Below are positions 8,806-17,339 of a stretch of 61,140 nt of DNA, one piece after another. Source of the DNA: a bacterium (GTDB lineage Bacteria; Vulcanimicrobiota; Xenobia; Xenobiales; JADMJV01); assembly GCA_018266105.1 (NCBI GenBank), contig JAFEBA010000086.1, forward strand, positions 1-61,140. Direction: 5' to 3'. A program made the position numbers and the translations under genes. The notes under the pieces were generated by a model that saw nothing but the letters and a program-made list of their open reading frames with translations, had not been told where the DNA came from and searched no databases. Within the stretch, counting starts at the first letter, position 1. The number at the start of each line of letters is the position of its first letter.

Positions 8806-10019
8806 AGAGTTCGGTGATCATTGTAGGCGGCGGGATGGCCGGCCTGACCTGCGCCGTGGAGCTGGAACGCCGGGGAGTGGATTATCACTTGCTGGAGGCG
8901 GGCGAGCGAGTCGGGGGGCGCGTCTTGACCGATCGTCAGGACGGCTTTTTGCTGGATCGTGGATTTCAAGTTTTGCTGACGGGTTATCCCGAGATTCGCC
9001 GACTCTGGAATATTGAGAACCTACGTCTGCGTAAGGTTCGCTCGGGCGCGATGATCCGAACCCGGGGTCAATGGGTTTGCATGCACGACCCCCTGCATTA
9101 CCCCTGGGAGTTGCTGGACGCCCTGCATTCGCCAATCGGCAGCTTTATGGACAAGCTTCGAGTCGGATTGCTGGCCTTCGGCAGCCTGAGCAACAATGCC
9201 GATAACTGTTTTAGGGGCAACCCACAAAGCACCCTTGAGTATTTGCAGCAATGCGGTTTTCCCGCCCAGTTTATCGAGTTGTTCTGGCGGCCGTTTTTAG
9301 CCGGGGTCTTTCTGGATTGGGATTTATCCACTCCGGCCGAGATGTTTCGCTTTCTGGTGCCTCTCTTTTCCTTCGGCCGAGTGGCCGTGCCCGACCAGGG
9401 AATGGAGCAGCTGCCGATTCAAATTGAGCGTCGGCTGACCCCGGGACAGGTGCGCCTCAACCGCCGGGTTGTCAAACTGGAGGGAACTCGCTGCTGGGAT
9501 CAGCTGGGTGAAGTTTGGGAGGGCGACCAGTTGGTGCTTGCTCTGGATGGTTCGGGCGCCGACGTTCTGCTGGAAGAGCCTTCCGAGTTGGAATGGGGCT
9601 CGACCTGCACCAGCTATTTTGCCGCTCCTGTCTCCATCGGCGGCGGCGGACGGCTGCATCTGAATGCTGAAAATGGCCGGGATTCTTGCATCCAGCACTT
9701 GATTTGCATGAGTGATTTCGCGCCCGCCTACGCGCCTCCGGGTCAGCATCTGATTTCAGTGTCTTCGCTGTTTGAAAAGCCGGATGAAAGCGACTTGCGC
9801 GGCCAGCTACGCGAGTGGTACGGCACCGCCGTGGATCGCTGGCAGCTTCTGCGCCAGGACTATGTGACGCGAGCCCTGCCACGGATCGCCCCTCGCCCCT
9901 TGAAAGTCAGTGAGGGAGTCTGGCGTTGCGGCGATTATACCGCCTATCCTTCGCTCAATGCAGCCGTGGCCAGCGGCCGCAAGGTGGCCGAGTCACTTGG
10001 CTACGGACCCCCGAGATGA
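8802..10019 (+). CDS. FAD-dependent amine oxidase/phytoene desaturase-like oxidoreductase
   Basis: The N terminus holds the dinucleotide-binding fold (VIIVGGGMAGL, residues 5-15, followed by the acidic residue in LLEAGERVGGR). The GG-doublet region GGRVLTDRQDGFLLDRGFQ is typical of the protoporphyrinogen oxidase/phytoene desaturase/monoamine oxidase superfamily. The C terminus ends with the usual FAD-contact block (VWRCGDYTAYPSLNAAVASGRKVAESL). The length of 405 residues suits a soluble member. The substrate cannot be told from sequence. The GTG start overlaps the upstream stop by four bases. Confidence 0.88.
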   Translation: MKSSVIIVGGGMAGLTCAVELERRGVDYHLLEAGERVGGRVLTDRQDGFLLDRGFQVLLTGYPEIRRLWNIENLRLRKVRSGAMIRTRGQWVCMHDPLHYPWELLDALHSPIGSFMDKLRVGLLAFGSLSNNADNCFRGNPQSTLEYLQQCGFPAQFIELFWRPFLAGVFLDWDLSTPAEMFRFLVPLFSFGRVAVPDQGMEQLPIQIERRLTPGQVRLNRRVVKLEGTRCWDQLGEVWEGDQLVLALDGSGADVLLEEPSELEWGSTCTSYFAAPVSIGGGGRLHLNAENGRDSCIQHLICMSDFAPAYAPPGQHLISVSSLFEKPDESDLRGQLREWYGTAVDRWQLLRQDYVTRALPRIAPRPLKVSEGVWRCGDYTAYPSLNAAVASGRKVAESLGYGPPR

Positions 10020-10035
10020 TATGGTCAAGGTATTT

Positions 10036-10044
10036 GGAGGTGAT
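10036..10044 (+). promoter_or_regulatory. Strong Shine-Dalgarno deciding the translin start
   Basis: GGAGGTGAT lies a few bases before the GTG at 10048. An in-frame ATG at 10021 and earlier codons lack any comparable site, so the GTG is preferred. Confidence 0.7.
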
Positions 10045-10047
10045 CGC

Positions 10048-10710
10048 GTGAGTCTTCAAGAGATTGCCGGACGCATCGGACAGCGTCTGGAAGAAATGGA
10101 CCGGGCCCGCGATCAAAGTTTGATCAGCGCCCGCAAGGTCATCAAGAATTGCAGTCTGGCCATTCGCGCCGTCCACCGAGGTGAGACCGCCGAAATCGAC
10201 CAGTATATGCAGGAGGCGCGTTCTTTGCTTTCGACCGCCTGCGACCAGCTGCGCTGTTATCCGGACGTGTATTATTCCGGCTTTTTGCAGGATGCCGAAA
10301 AAGAATACGCCGAGGCTCAGATCACTTACCGGATTGTTTCCGGCAAGCCATTGCCCTCGCCCGAAGAGTTGGGAGTGGACTTCGCTCCCTACCTGAATGG
10401 AATGGCCGAGGCAGTGGGTGAGTTGCGCAGACAGGTGCTCGATCTGCTGCGCCGGGGCGACCTGGAGAGGGCCGAGAACCTGCTCTCGATCATGGATGAT
10501 ATCTATTATGTGCTGATCTCCATGGATTTCCCCGACGCCATTACCCGCGGGTTACGCCGCAGCACAGATATTGCTCGCGGTTGCCTGGAGAAGACTCGGG
10601 GTGACCTGACCCACCACTCGGCCGGGCAGAACCTGGAACGCGAGCTCTCGAGTATTCGCACCCGCCTCAGTGTTGAGGCTGATCAGTTGTTGCAGGCCGC
10701 TCTACGCTGA
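10048..10710 (+). CDS. Translin-family protein
   Basis: Translins are all-helical proteins that bind, and with TRAX cleave, single-stranded RNA and DNA; they are best known from eukaryotes and archaea. The diagnostic blocks are visible: SARKVIKNCSLAIRAVHRG, the YAEAQITYRIVSG helix, PSPEELGVDFAPYLNGMAEAVGELRR, the GDLERAENLLSIMDDIYYVL helix, and the closing PDAITRGLRRSTDIARGCLE / TRGDLT signature. The length of 220 residues is normal. The acidic residues of TRAX catalysis cannot be assigned with confidence by eye. It follows the oxidoreductase by 28 bp, and its last 44 bp overlap the convergent methyltransferase gene. Confidence 0.88.
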   Translation: MSLQEIAGRIGQRLEEMDRARDQSLISARKVIKNCSLAIRAVHRGETAEIDQYMQEARSLLSTACDQLRCYPDVYYSGFLQDAEKEYAEAQITYRIVSGKPLPSPEELGVDFAPYLNGMAEAVGELRRQVLDLLRRGDLERAENLLSIMDDIYYVLISMDFPDAITRGLRRSTDIARGCLEKTRGDLTHHSAGQNLERELSSIRTRLSVEADQLLQAALR

Positions 10711-11428
10711 TCCCAAGCAGGTAGTCGAAGCTGTAGCTGGCGGCCTTGCGCAGATGCTCGGCCGCCCGGCGTCGCAGGGCGTGGCAGCGACGTCGTAAAA
10801 CTTGAGCCAATCCCCCGTCTTCGAAGAGCTGCAGGTTCAGTTCTAGCGAAGCGAGCTCACGCTCAACCCAACCCTCGTCATATAGATTGTGGTAGCGCTC
10901 ACTCCAGGCCACTCGTGCGCCCAGTCGGGTTAGATGGCGTTCTACCCAGGCTTGGGGAATCTCTCGATGGGGGCGATTGCCCAAAAGCAGCTGAACTGCA
11001 TCCCGCAGTTGAGCCACTTCGAACAGGATCTGCTGGCCAGGATTTGCGGGGGCGGGCAATGGCTCCAGTCCGATCAGAAAGATCCAGCCGCGGCAGCGAC
11101 TGATCAGGCGTTCCAGCATTTCTTCCTGGAAGTGGGGAGCATAGCGGTCGCAGGCTCCTAGCAGATAGTCGGCCAGAATCAGATCAAACTGACTCCCGGC
11201 CAGCAATTCTGGATTCTGCCACAGCCCGACCAGCACCCGGTCGGTGGAACTCATACCCGGTCGACGCCGCAGAGCTTCGGCTCGTGGTTCTTCGGCTGTG
11301 ATCCCGGTTCGCGATCGGCAGTTCTGTTTCAGCAGCCAGTCCCAGGAGGAGGCCCCTGTGCCGGCGTCCAGTACGTCTCCCCAGGGCTGCGGCACCCTCC
11401 TGGCGAGTTGGTCCAGTAACTGGTCCAA
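10667..11428 (-). CDS. Class I SAM-dependent methyltransferase-like protein
   Basis: The N terminus shows a Rossmann motif I (GDVLDAGTGASSWDWLL, about residues 17-33), and a motif-II-like strand follows. FDLILADYLLGA near 102 is the usual post-motif strand. The C-terminal half (about 165-240) is Arg/Leu-rich and helical, without a family I recognise. It starts 9 bp after the LCP gene stops, on the same strand, so it is likely the last gene of that operon. The target may be an envelope component, but this rests only on position. Confidence 0.68.
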   Translation of the reverse strand: MDQLLDQLARRVPQPWGDVLDAGTGASSWDWLLKQNCRSRTGITAEEPRAEALRRRPGMSSTDRVLVGLWQNPELLAGSQFDLILADYLLGACDRYAPHFQEEMLERLISRCRGWIFLIGLEPLPAPANPGQQILFEVAQLRDAVQLLLGNRPHREIPQAWVERHLTRLGARVAWSERYHNLYDEGWVERELASLELNLQLFEDGGLAQVLRRRCHALRRRAAEHLRKAASYSFDYLLGISVERPATTDQPQH

Positions 11429-11437
11429 GGCCGTTCC

Positions 11438-13111
11438 CTACAGGGGAGTGGCGGCCGGAGCGGGTACCGGTTCTGGAGCCGGAGCTGGGGGTGGGGGAGG
11501 GGCCACCACCGGAGCCGGGGGAGGGGCGACTGGAGCCGGTGGTGGAGCCGCCGGTGGTGGCGCCGGAGCGGGAGCCGGGGCCACGGGAGGTGGTTCCGGA
11601 GCGGGCGCGGGCGCGGGAGGCTCACTGGCGGGCGGAGGTACGGGTGCCGAGGGCTCGTGAACGGGTTCGCTAGCGGGCTCGGACTGGGGCTCGGCGACCG
11701 GCTCCGCGGCCGGTTCAGACGAAGGCTCGGCAGCGGGCTCGCTCTGGGCCGGCTGGTTATCGCGATAAGTGGGATATTCCTGGGGCTGATCCCAATGTGA
11801 GGCGCTGACCGGCTCGTGGGCGGGACGATCGGCTACAAAGCCACGGTCGCTTCCCAGCACAATGGTGATGTCGTAGTCACCCGTGTTTTTGCCGGCCGAA
11901 TCTCGGAACTTGGCGTCCGGGAACAAGGCCTGCAGTCGCGAATGGACGCGCGGACTGCGCACGTGCTCCACCACTTCAGTGGTTTTGGTGACCTTGTGGT
12001 CATTGTCCTCGACCTTGACCACGTTGAAGCCTTCCAGGTTCATCTCGTCAGCGATTTGCACGCCCAGGCCCGAGTCACCGCTGGCGTTGACCAGCCGAAT
12101 GCGCATGTCTTTGAGACCCAGGTCGATGTCGTCTTTTAACAAGCGACGCACAATCTTATTGTTCTCGGGCTCGTAAGGCACGATGACCATGGCGCCATTG
12201 ACCACATCGTCATCGCCCTTGATTTGCGCAGAGCGCATCTTGGACTGATCAAAACCTTTGTAGAGCAAGGCCAGATCGACCATCTGTTCGACCGTGAGGT
12301 CGGTTTCCAGGGTTTCTTTCACGGCCTGAGCCAGCTGGCCAAACTTGGTCACGATGGACGGGTCTTTGATGCGGCGGATGACGGCCCGGATGACCTGCTG
12401 TTGACGGCGCATACGGCCGTAGTCGCCTTCTTCGTCGTGGCGAAAGCGCGCATAGCCTACCGCCTGGTCTCCGCTCAGAATTTGAGGACCCTTCTTCAAA
12501 TGGATGTGCAACTGGCCCCAGTTGTCGTCGTAGTCCATGTCCTTTTCCACGTCGATGGGCAGGCCGCCCAGAGCATCGATGATTTTCTTGGCGCCCTGGA
12601 CCTTGACGATGACGTAATAATGGATTGGCACTCCCAAGAAATGGCTGACAGTCTCGCGGGTTTGCTTGATCCCGCCATAACTGTAAGCCGAATTGATCTT
12701 ATCCTGTCCGATCTTGTCGGAAATAGTGGTGTAGGTATCGCGCGGAATCGAGACGATGTTGAGGAACTGGGCTTCGTCACCGATGCTGGCCACCATCATG
12801 GTGTCAGAACGGGCGCCTTTGCTGAAGGGCATTCCCTTGCTGTCGTGATTGTAGTCGATTCCCAGCACCAGCAGGTTAATGCGTCGTCGTTCGCCCACGA
12901 AAACGGACTTGCCGTAGCTCTTCTGAAACATCTTGGGCAGGCTGCTGAAGCCGTTGATGGCCCCGCCCGTGATTTGCACGTATTTGGTGGCCACCAGCCC
13001 TGCTCCCAAAGCACCCATCGCCCCCAGCATGGTGAAGGACGAGAAGATGACCAGTCGCTTCAGGCTGGGGATGCGCCGGAATTTTTGCCAGCGGGTCGTG
13101 GAGTTGGACAT
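11438..13111 (-). CDS. LytR-CpsA-Psr (LCP) phosphotransferase with LytR_C domain and Pro/Ala tail
   Basis: LCP proteins attach undecaprenyl-linked glycopolymers to peptidoglycan or other acceptors outside the membrane. A basic N terminus and one membrane helix (about residues 18-42) are followed by the LCP core: LLVLGIDYNHDS, the Asp/Arg-rich ARSDTMMVASI, IVSIPRDTY, INSAYSYGG, and the GYARFRHDEEGDYGRMRRQQQV block with its catalytic arginines. A LytR_C domain follows (about 330-425). The last 110 residues are a Pro/Ala/Glu repeat (EPAAEPVAEP, then PAPAP), probably a flexible wall-spanning stalk. AGGAGG precedes the ATG start. It is a paralogue of the next gene upstream. Confidence 0.93.
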   Translation of the reverse strand: MSNSTTRWQKFRRIPSLKRLVIFSSFTMLGAMGALGAGLVATKYVQITGGAINGFSSLPKMFQKSYGKSVFVGERRRINLLVLGIDYNHDSKGMPFSKGARSDTMMVASIGDEAQFLNIVSIPRDTYTTISDKIGQDKINSAYSYGGIKQTRETVSHFLGVPIHYYVIVKVQGAKKIIDALGGLPIDVEKDMDYDDNWGQLHIHLKKGPQILSGDQAVGYARFRHDEEGDYGRMRRQQQVIRAVIRRIKDPSIVTKFGQLAQAVKETLETDLTVEQMVDLALLYKGFDQSKMRSAQIKGDDDVVNGAMVIVPYEPENNKIVRRLLKDDIDLGLKDMRIRLVNASGDSGLGVQIADEMNLEGFNVVKVEDNDHKVTKTTEVVEHVRSPRVHSRLQALFPDAKFRDSAGKNTGDYDITIVLGSDRGFVADRPAHEPVSASHWDQPQEYPTYRDNQPAQSEPAAEPSSEPAAEPVAEPQSEPASEPVHEPSAPVPPPASEPPAPAPAPEPPPVAPAPAPAPPPAAPPPAPVAPPPAPVVAPPPPPAPAPEPVPAPAATPL

Positions 13112-13154
13112 GGGGCCTCCTGTGATGGACGATCGCCGGAACTTCTCTCGCTTG

Positions 13155-13196
13155 AAAAAAATTCCCCGCGATTGTTGAAAAACTTTCGATGCGGGG
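13155..13196 (-). terminator. Rho-independent terminator after the upstream LCP gene
   Basis: Read on the minus strand, CCCCGC pairs with GCGGGG around an A/T-rich loop that can itself form a short hairpin, and seven T residues follow two bases later. It sits 2 bp after the stop of the gene at 13198, so the two LCP paralogues are likely separate transcripts. Confidence 0.65.
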
Positions 13197-13197
13197 C

Positions 13198-14721
13198 TTA
13201 ACCGCGAACGCTGTCCCCGGCCAGCTCGTGAGTGCGTAACGGAGCCTCGGCGTCTGCGTGAGTGGGGGTCGGCAGGGGGGCCGGCTCCTCATCAGGGATA
13301 ACGGTCGATTTGGTGAGGGGCAGGCCAGGCTTGATCAGCACTTTGGGCTTGGGAAGTTCTTGGGCCTCCGGCCAGTGCGAGGCCGAAGGCGGTTCGGGGG
13401 CAGTCTTCTTGGCCAGGAAGCCGCGATCGGTGCCCAGAGTGATGAGGATATCGTAGTCGGAGTTGGGGGTGGCGCTGTCCTGGAAGTGGGCGCCCGGGAA
13501 CAGCGTACGCAGTCGCGGTTGCACGCGCGGGCAGCGCGTGTAGAGGGTGATCTGGGTTTTCTTGACGGGCTTGTGCTCGACATCATCAGCCATAACCACG
13601 TTGTAGCCCTGAGAGTTCATATCATCGGCCAGGCGGTTGCCCAGTCCGACTTCACCACTGTTGTTCAGAATGCGGATGCGCACATCGCGCAGGCCCAGAT
13701 CAACAGAGTCCTTGAGCAATCGACGGACCGTCTGATTGTTTTCCTCGGTGGTGGGGATCAGCACCATGGCTTCTCCAACCATGTCATCTGTACCTTTGAT
13801 CTGCCCCCCGTGCACCTGCTTGATGTCAAAGCCCTTATAGAGGTTGGCCAGGGCCAGCATGTCATCGATGGAGAAGTCTGTTTCTAAGGTTTCCTTGACG
13901 GCCTGGGCGATGGCCGGGAAACGGGAGATGATGGCCGGGTCTTTGGTGGTCCGCACCAGGGCGCGAATAACCTGTTGCTGTCGGCGCATGCGGCCCACAT
14001 CGCCTTCCAGATCGATGCGGGTGTTGTCCTTACGGAAGCGGGCATAGCCCACGGTCTGGTCGCCGTTCAGATGCTGGCGACCCTTTTTGAGGTGAACATG
14101 CAGTCCGCCCCAGTTGTCATCATAGTCCATGTCTTTTTCGACCTCGAGGTCCACCCCGCCGATGGCGTCGATGACTTTCTTGGCACCGTAAACCTTGACG
14201 ATGACGTAGTGATGAATGGGGATTCCCAGCAAGTAGCTGACAGCTTCCTTGGCTTTCTTTACCCCGCCGTAGCTGTAGGCGGCATTGATGCGGTCAGAGC
14301 CATCGGTGGCCGACAGGGGGACATACAGGTCGCGAGGGATCGAGACCACGTTGAGCAGACTTCCGTCCGAGGCCAGGCTGACCACCATCATGGAGTCGGA
14401 ACGCGCGCCTTCGGTGTAGATGATGCTCTTGGAATCGTGGTTGTAGTCGATTCCCAGCACCAGGATGTTCATTCGTTTGTGGTCTTTGAAGCAGCCGGGA
14501 GGCTGTCTGGCAGTGATTTCGACGCCATTGTGCTCGGTTTCGGCCAGCGGGGGCTCGATGGGTACGGCGTCCAGCTTGAGGGCCAGTGTACCTGCGGCCA
14601 GGGCGGCGGTGGCGCCGGCCATGCAGCAAAAAGAGAAAAGACCGAGGCGAAGCAGGCTGGGAATGCGCCGGAAGCGCTGCCATCGGGTCAACTTGGGGGA
14701 ATTCGGTTGTGCGGTTTGCAT
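13198..14721 (-). CDS. LytR-CpsA-Psr (LCP) phosphotransferase with LytR_C domain
   Basis: This is a paralogue of the 11438-13111 product, with the same order of parts: basic N terminus, membrane helix (about 20-42), LCP core (ILVLGIDYNHDSKS, ARSDSMMVV, SIPRDLYVPL, INAAYSYGG, GYARFRKDN and GRMRRQQQVIRA) and a LytR_C domain. The C-terminal tail is shorter and less repetitive. I chose ATG 14721 because AAGGA lies eight bases upstream and the membrane segment follows at the expected distance; an earlier in-frame start adds 33 unlikely residues. It is divergent from rsmA. Confidence 0.92.
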   Translation of the reverse strand: MQTAQPNSPKLTRWQRFRRIPSLLRLGLFSFCCMAGATAALAAGTLALKLDAVPIEPPLAETEHNGVEITARQPPGCFKDHKRMNILVLGIDYNHDSKSIIYTEGARSDSMMVVSLASDGSLLNVVSIPRDLYVPLSATDGSDRINAAYSYGGVKKAKEAVSYLLGIPIHHYVIVKVYGAKKVIDAIGGVDLEVEKDMDYDDNWGGLHVHLKKGRQHLNGDQTVGYARFRKDNTRIDLEGDVGRMRRQQQVIRALVRTTKDPAIISRFPAIAQAVKETLETDFSIDDMLALANLYKGFDIKQVHGGQIKGTDDMVGEAMVLIPTTEENNQTVRRLLKDSVDLGLRDVRIRILNNSGEVGLGNRLADDMNSQGYNVVMADDVEHKPVKKTQITLYTRCPRVQPRLRTLFPGAHFQDSATPNSDYDILITLGTDRGFLAKKTAPEPPSASHWPEAQELPKPKVLIKPGLPLTKSTVIPDEEPAPLPTPTHADAEAPLRTHELAGDSVRG

Positions 14722-14792
14722 CCTGTAGTTCCTTTTATACCCGGCCTGGCGGGAGTCAGACCAGCATACCCTCGACCTTCGAAGGTAAACAT

Positions 14793-14818
14793 GGGAGGCG
14801 CCCGAAGGGCGCGCCTTC
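14793..14818 (+). promoter_or_regulatory. Shine-Dalgarno separated from the rsmA start by a hairpin
   Basis: GGGAG (14793-14797) is 21 bases from the ATG, too far for direct use. A 6-bp hairpin with a GAA loop (14798-14803 paired to 14807-14812) lies between them. Folding would leave six bases from stem to ATG and bring the ribosome site to a normal distance. Confidence 0.4.
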
Positions 14819-15589
14819 ATGGGTGGACGTCCTCTCGGTCAACATTTCTTACACGATCCTCAGGTCATTGACCAGATCCTTTCCGTTGCCAAACCGGCAC
14901 GCGGGGAGCGCATTCTAGAAATCGGCCCCGGGCGCGGCGCCTTAACCTACCCCCTGCTCCTCAGCGGAGCTCAGGTGACGGCTGTTGAGTTGGACGAGAA
15001 GCTGGCCAATCAACTCAAGCCTTCTGACAATCTACGAGTGCTTCGCCAGGACTTCTTGCAGGCCGACCTCCAGCAGTTGTTGCCCGAGCCCCCCTACAAG
15101 GTGGTGGCCAATCTGCCTTATTACATCACCACTCCTATCCTGGAGAAGCTGCTCAGTCAGGGTCACGGCCTGGTGGACGAGTTGTATTTGATGATGCAGC
15201 ACGAAGTCGCCGAACGTATCGTGAGACCGGCTCATCGACTGTCTGGTTCCTTGACTCACTTCGTACGCTTTCATGCGATGGCCGAGTACCTTATCAAGGT
15301 GCCTCCCAAGGCTTTCTTGCCTCCCCCGGAGGTGGATTCGGCCGTACTTCGCTTCAAGATGCATGCTCCGCCCGAGGACTGTCAGCCCAAGCGATTCTTT
15401 GAGATTTTGCGCCGGGCCTTTGCGCAACGCCGCAAAATGCTGCGCAGCTCGCTCAAGGGCCTGGTCAGCGATGCACACTTTAGCCTGGCTGGAGTTGAGC
15501 CGCAGCGTCGTCCTGAAACATTGCATTTCGAAGAGTTCCTTGCCCTGGAGCGAGCCAGCAGGGTACAGCCGGTAGCAACTGAGAATTAA
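14819..15589 (+). CDS. rsmA: 16S rRNA adenine-N6,N6 dimethyltransferase
   Basis: RsmA (KsgA) dimethylates two adjacent adenines in helix 45 of 16S rRNA late in small-subunit assembly. The family start GQHFLHDPQVIDQIL is followed by SAM motif I (ILEIGPGRGALT, about 32-43), the acidic VELDEKLA, and the catalytic NLPYYITT (about 98-105). A C-terminal helical lobe (PPPEVDSAV, FAQRRKMLRSSL) completes the normal length of 256 residues. ATG 14819 gives the standard N terminus. The next gene starts 8 bp after its stop. Confidence 0.96.
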   Translation: MGGRPLGQHFLHDPQVIDQILSVAKPARGERILEIGPGRGALTYPLLLSGAQVTAVELDEKLANQLKPSDNLRVLRQDFLQADLQQLLPEPPYKVVANLPYYITTPILEKLLSQGHGLVDELYLMMQHEVAERIVRPAHRLSGSLTHFVRFHAMAEYLIKVPPKAFLPPPEVDSAVLRFKMHAPPEDCQPKRFFEILRRAFAQRRKMLRSSLKGLVSDAHFSLAGVEPQRRPETLHFEEFLALERASRVQPVATEN

Positions 15590-15597
15590 GTTGGCCT

Positions 15598-15927
15598 ATG
15601 GACGCTCTCATTTCTCAAGTTCGCCAACTCGGTGCGAACCTGGCGACCGGTCTGGCCCCTGAAGAGTTTGACCTCGCCCCCGTTTTCGAAGGTCTCAGTC
15701 ACGCGGCCGGCAATAAGAAAGGCCGCTTGCTGGACCTTGTGGAGGGGGGCCAGGTGGTGATTAACTCGAATCACCCCATGGCAAACAAGCTGGCCGACGG
15801 CAAGCCGGGTCGGGCAGAGGTGCTCGCATCGGCTATCATCAGTCTGGTCAACCGGGCCGAAAAGGACCTGACCGACGACCATCAGCGTCACCTCCATCGA
15901 CAGTTGCTGGCCAACATGGTCAGCTAA
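15598..15927 (+). CDS. Small protein of unknown function downstream of rsmA
   Basis: It has 109 residues, soluble and mostly helical by eye, with no signal peptide or membrane segment. The middle contains GNKKGRLLDL, then VVINSNHPMANKLADG, a stretch that reads like a folded core rather than a chance translation. I do not recognise the family. It begins 8 bp after rsmA and probably shares its transcript. Its last 8 bp overlap the convergent methyltransferase gene. Confidence 0.6.
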   Translation: MDALISQVRQLGANLATGLAPEEFDLAPVFEGLSHAAGNKKGRLLDLVEGGQVVINSNHPMANKLADGKPGRAEVLASAIISLVNRAEKDLTDDHQRHLHRQLLANMVS

Positions 15928-16621
15928 GGCGGGTCGCCTTCAGCACTTTGAGTTGACTGAAGGGCACTGGAAAGCGGCCGGGGATCACCTCGCAAGCAAA
16001 GTCCTGGCTTTCCAGCGCGGTCCGGGCATGGGGTAGCACGAAACTCAGGTAGTACATCACGAAGGTGGGACGCCAGAGCAGGTTGCGCACTCGCATGAGC
16101 GTATCGAACGCCAGGGCGGGCAGGTACACCAGCGGGCGGCCACGCAAGTCGCCCACCACTGTCATAAAGACCCCTCCCGGCTTGAGGGCCAGGCGCACAC
16201 GCCGAAAGAATTCGTGTTGTTGGGACGGGGCGATGTGCCCCAGCACACCTACGCTGGTGATCAGGTCGAAGCGGGCCTCCCAGTAGGTACGCAAAAAGTC
16301 CTGGCGCAGCAGGAGCGGTTCAGGACCCAAATGAGTCCGTGCTTTGCTCAGCATGTTGCGACTGAGATCGAGACCCACCCGTTCCTGGGCGAATGGCTGC
16401 AGGCGCTGCAAGACAGCTCCGGTGCCGCAGCCGATGTCGAGCGCCGCCTGGCATGGGAAGAACTGGCCCTGCAGGCCGTCCAGCACCGGGTCCGGCGTTC
16501 GGAAAACGCTGTGGTCGAACTTGGCCGAGAGCCGGTCGTAGCCGCCCTCGATGGAAGACAACCCCTGGATGACGAGCTCGCTCAGGGTTGGGCCACCGGG
16601 TGTATCAAACCATCCGATCAT
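15920..16621 (-). CDS. Class I SAM-dependent methyltransferase
   Basis: SAM motif I is clear (ALDIGCGTGAVLQRL, about 36-50), followed by the acidic VGLDLSRNML, DLITSVGVLGHI, and LALKPGGVFMTVVGD, the usual methyltransferase-11/25 order. A hydrophobic stretch after residue 150 (LVYLPALAFDTL) may touch the membrane or a lipid substrate. I chose ATG 16621 because it overlaps the upstream stop (ATGA) and has GGAG six bases before it; the frame extends further upstream but only as antisense noise over the phosphoesterase. The substrate is unknown. Confidence 0.85.
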   Translation of the reverse strand: MIGWFDTPGGPTLSELVIQGLSSIEGGYDRLSAKFDHSVFRTPDPVLDGLQGQFFPCQAALDIGCGTGAVLQRLQPFAQERVGLDLSRNMLSKARTHLGPEPLLLRQDFLRTYWEARFDLITSVGVLGHIAPSQQHEFFRRVRLALKPGGVFMTVVGDLRGRPLVYLPALAFDTLMRVRNLLWRPTFVMYYLSFVLPHARTALESQDFACEVIPGRFPVPFSQLKVLKATRLS

Positions 16622-17304
16622 GTTAGCTCCAGCCATATGTAGTCTCGCGGACATGCGATACGCACCGGCAGGGTGTCGCTCACGCCCCGGCTGACCAGCA
16701 GCCGGGTCGGACCAACCTGGAACCGGGGACCATGGTAGGCGAAAAACCAGGCTCCCGGATAGTCCAGGCCCTTCCGTTGAAACCAGATCCATTGGCAGCC
16801 GTGCAAATGCCCGGCCAGCATCAAGGGGAAGCCCGCTCGGGCCGCGGCTTTGACAAAGCCCGGCTCATGTCCCACCAGCAGGCTGCGTGGGCTGGCGCCC
16901 TGGGAGACCTGGCCACACAGGCGCAACCCGCAGTCCAGTTCCAGCGGGCCTTCGTCCAGCCAGTGCAGACGCCCGAATAAACTGGCTTTGACCCGCTTCA
17001 GACCCACCCAGCGATCGTGGTTGCCTGGGACTGCGGCCAGGGGACAAAGCTTGGCCATCCGCTCCAACCAGGCCGCCAGGATCGCGTGCCCCCAGGGAAA
17101 GTCGACCAGGTCGCCGCCTAGCAGGATCATGTCTGGCCGGGCCTGCTCCATTTCCCGCGCCAGTCCGTCCAGCATCGGTGCACTCCAGGGGGCACAATGA
17201 AAATCGCTCAGGTAGGCCAGGCGGACAGGATGTTTCAGTCCCAGCGCCAGCCCCTCGCAATGGCGAAGCAAAGGCCGATTCCAACAGATCTCCAGCAAGC
17301 CCAA
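16618..17304 (-). CDS. Calcineurin-like metallophosphoesterase
   Basis: The metal-binding blocks of the family appear in order: SDFH (about 33-36), GGDLVD (62-67), GNHDRW (about 94-99), a lone His in VGHEPG, and GHLHGCQ. This is the YkuE/LpxH-like branch of two-metal phosphoesterases, several of which act on lipids. TTG 17304 is the start that fits; no better ATG exists upstream. Its stop overlaps the next methyltransferase start, so the two are translationally coupled and may work on the same substrate. Confidence 0.88.
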   Translation of the reverse strand: MGLLEICWNRPLLRHCEGLALGLKHPVRLAYLSDFHCAPWSAPMLDGLAREMEQARPDMILLGGDLVDFPWGHAILAAWLERMAKLCPLAAVPGNHDRWVGLKRVKASLFGRLHWLDEGPLELDCGLRLCGQVSQGASPRSLLVGHEPGFVKAAARAGFPLMLAGHLHGCQWIWFQRKGLDYPGAWFFAYHGPRFQVGPTRLLVSRGVSDTLPVRIACPRDYIWLELT

Positions 17305-17339
17305 GGGCGTTCGCCCTGAGATGACAAACAGGCCTGCTC

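Noticed and set aside
12224..14871. Long plus-strand frames (12224-13201, 13258-13887, 13975-14871) opposite both LCP genes
   Set aside because: Antisense to two paralogues with full LCP motifs; both paralogues give similar shadow frames, as expected from shared codon structure.
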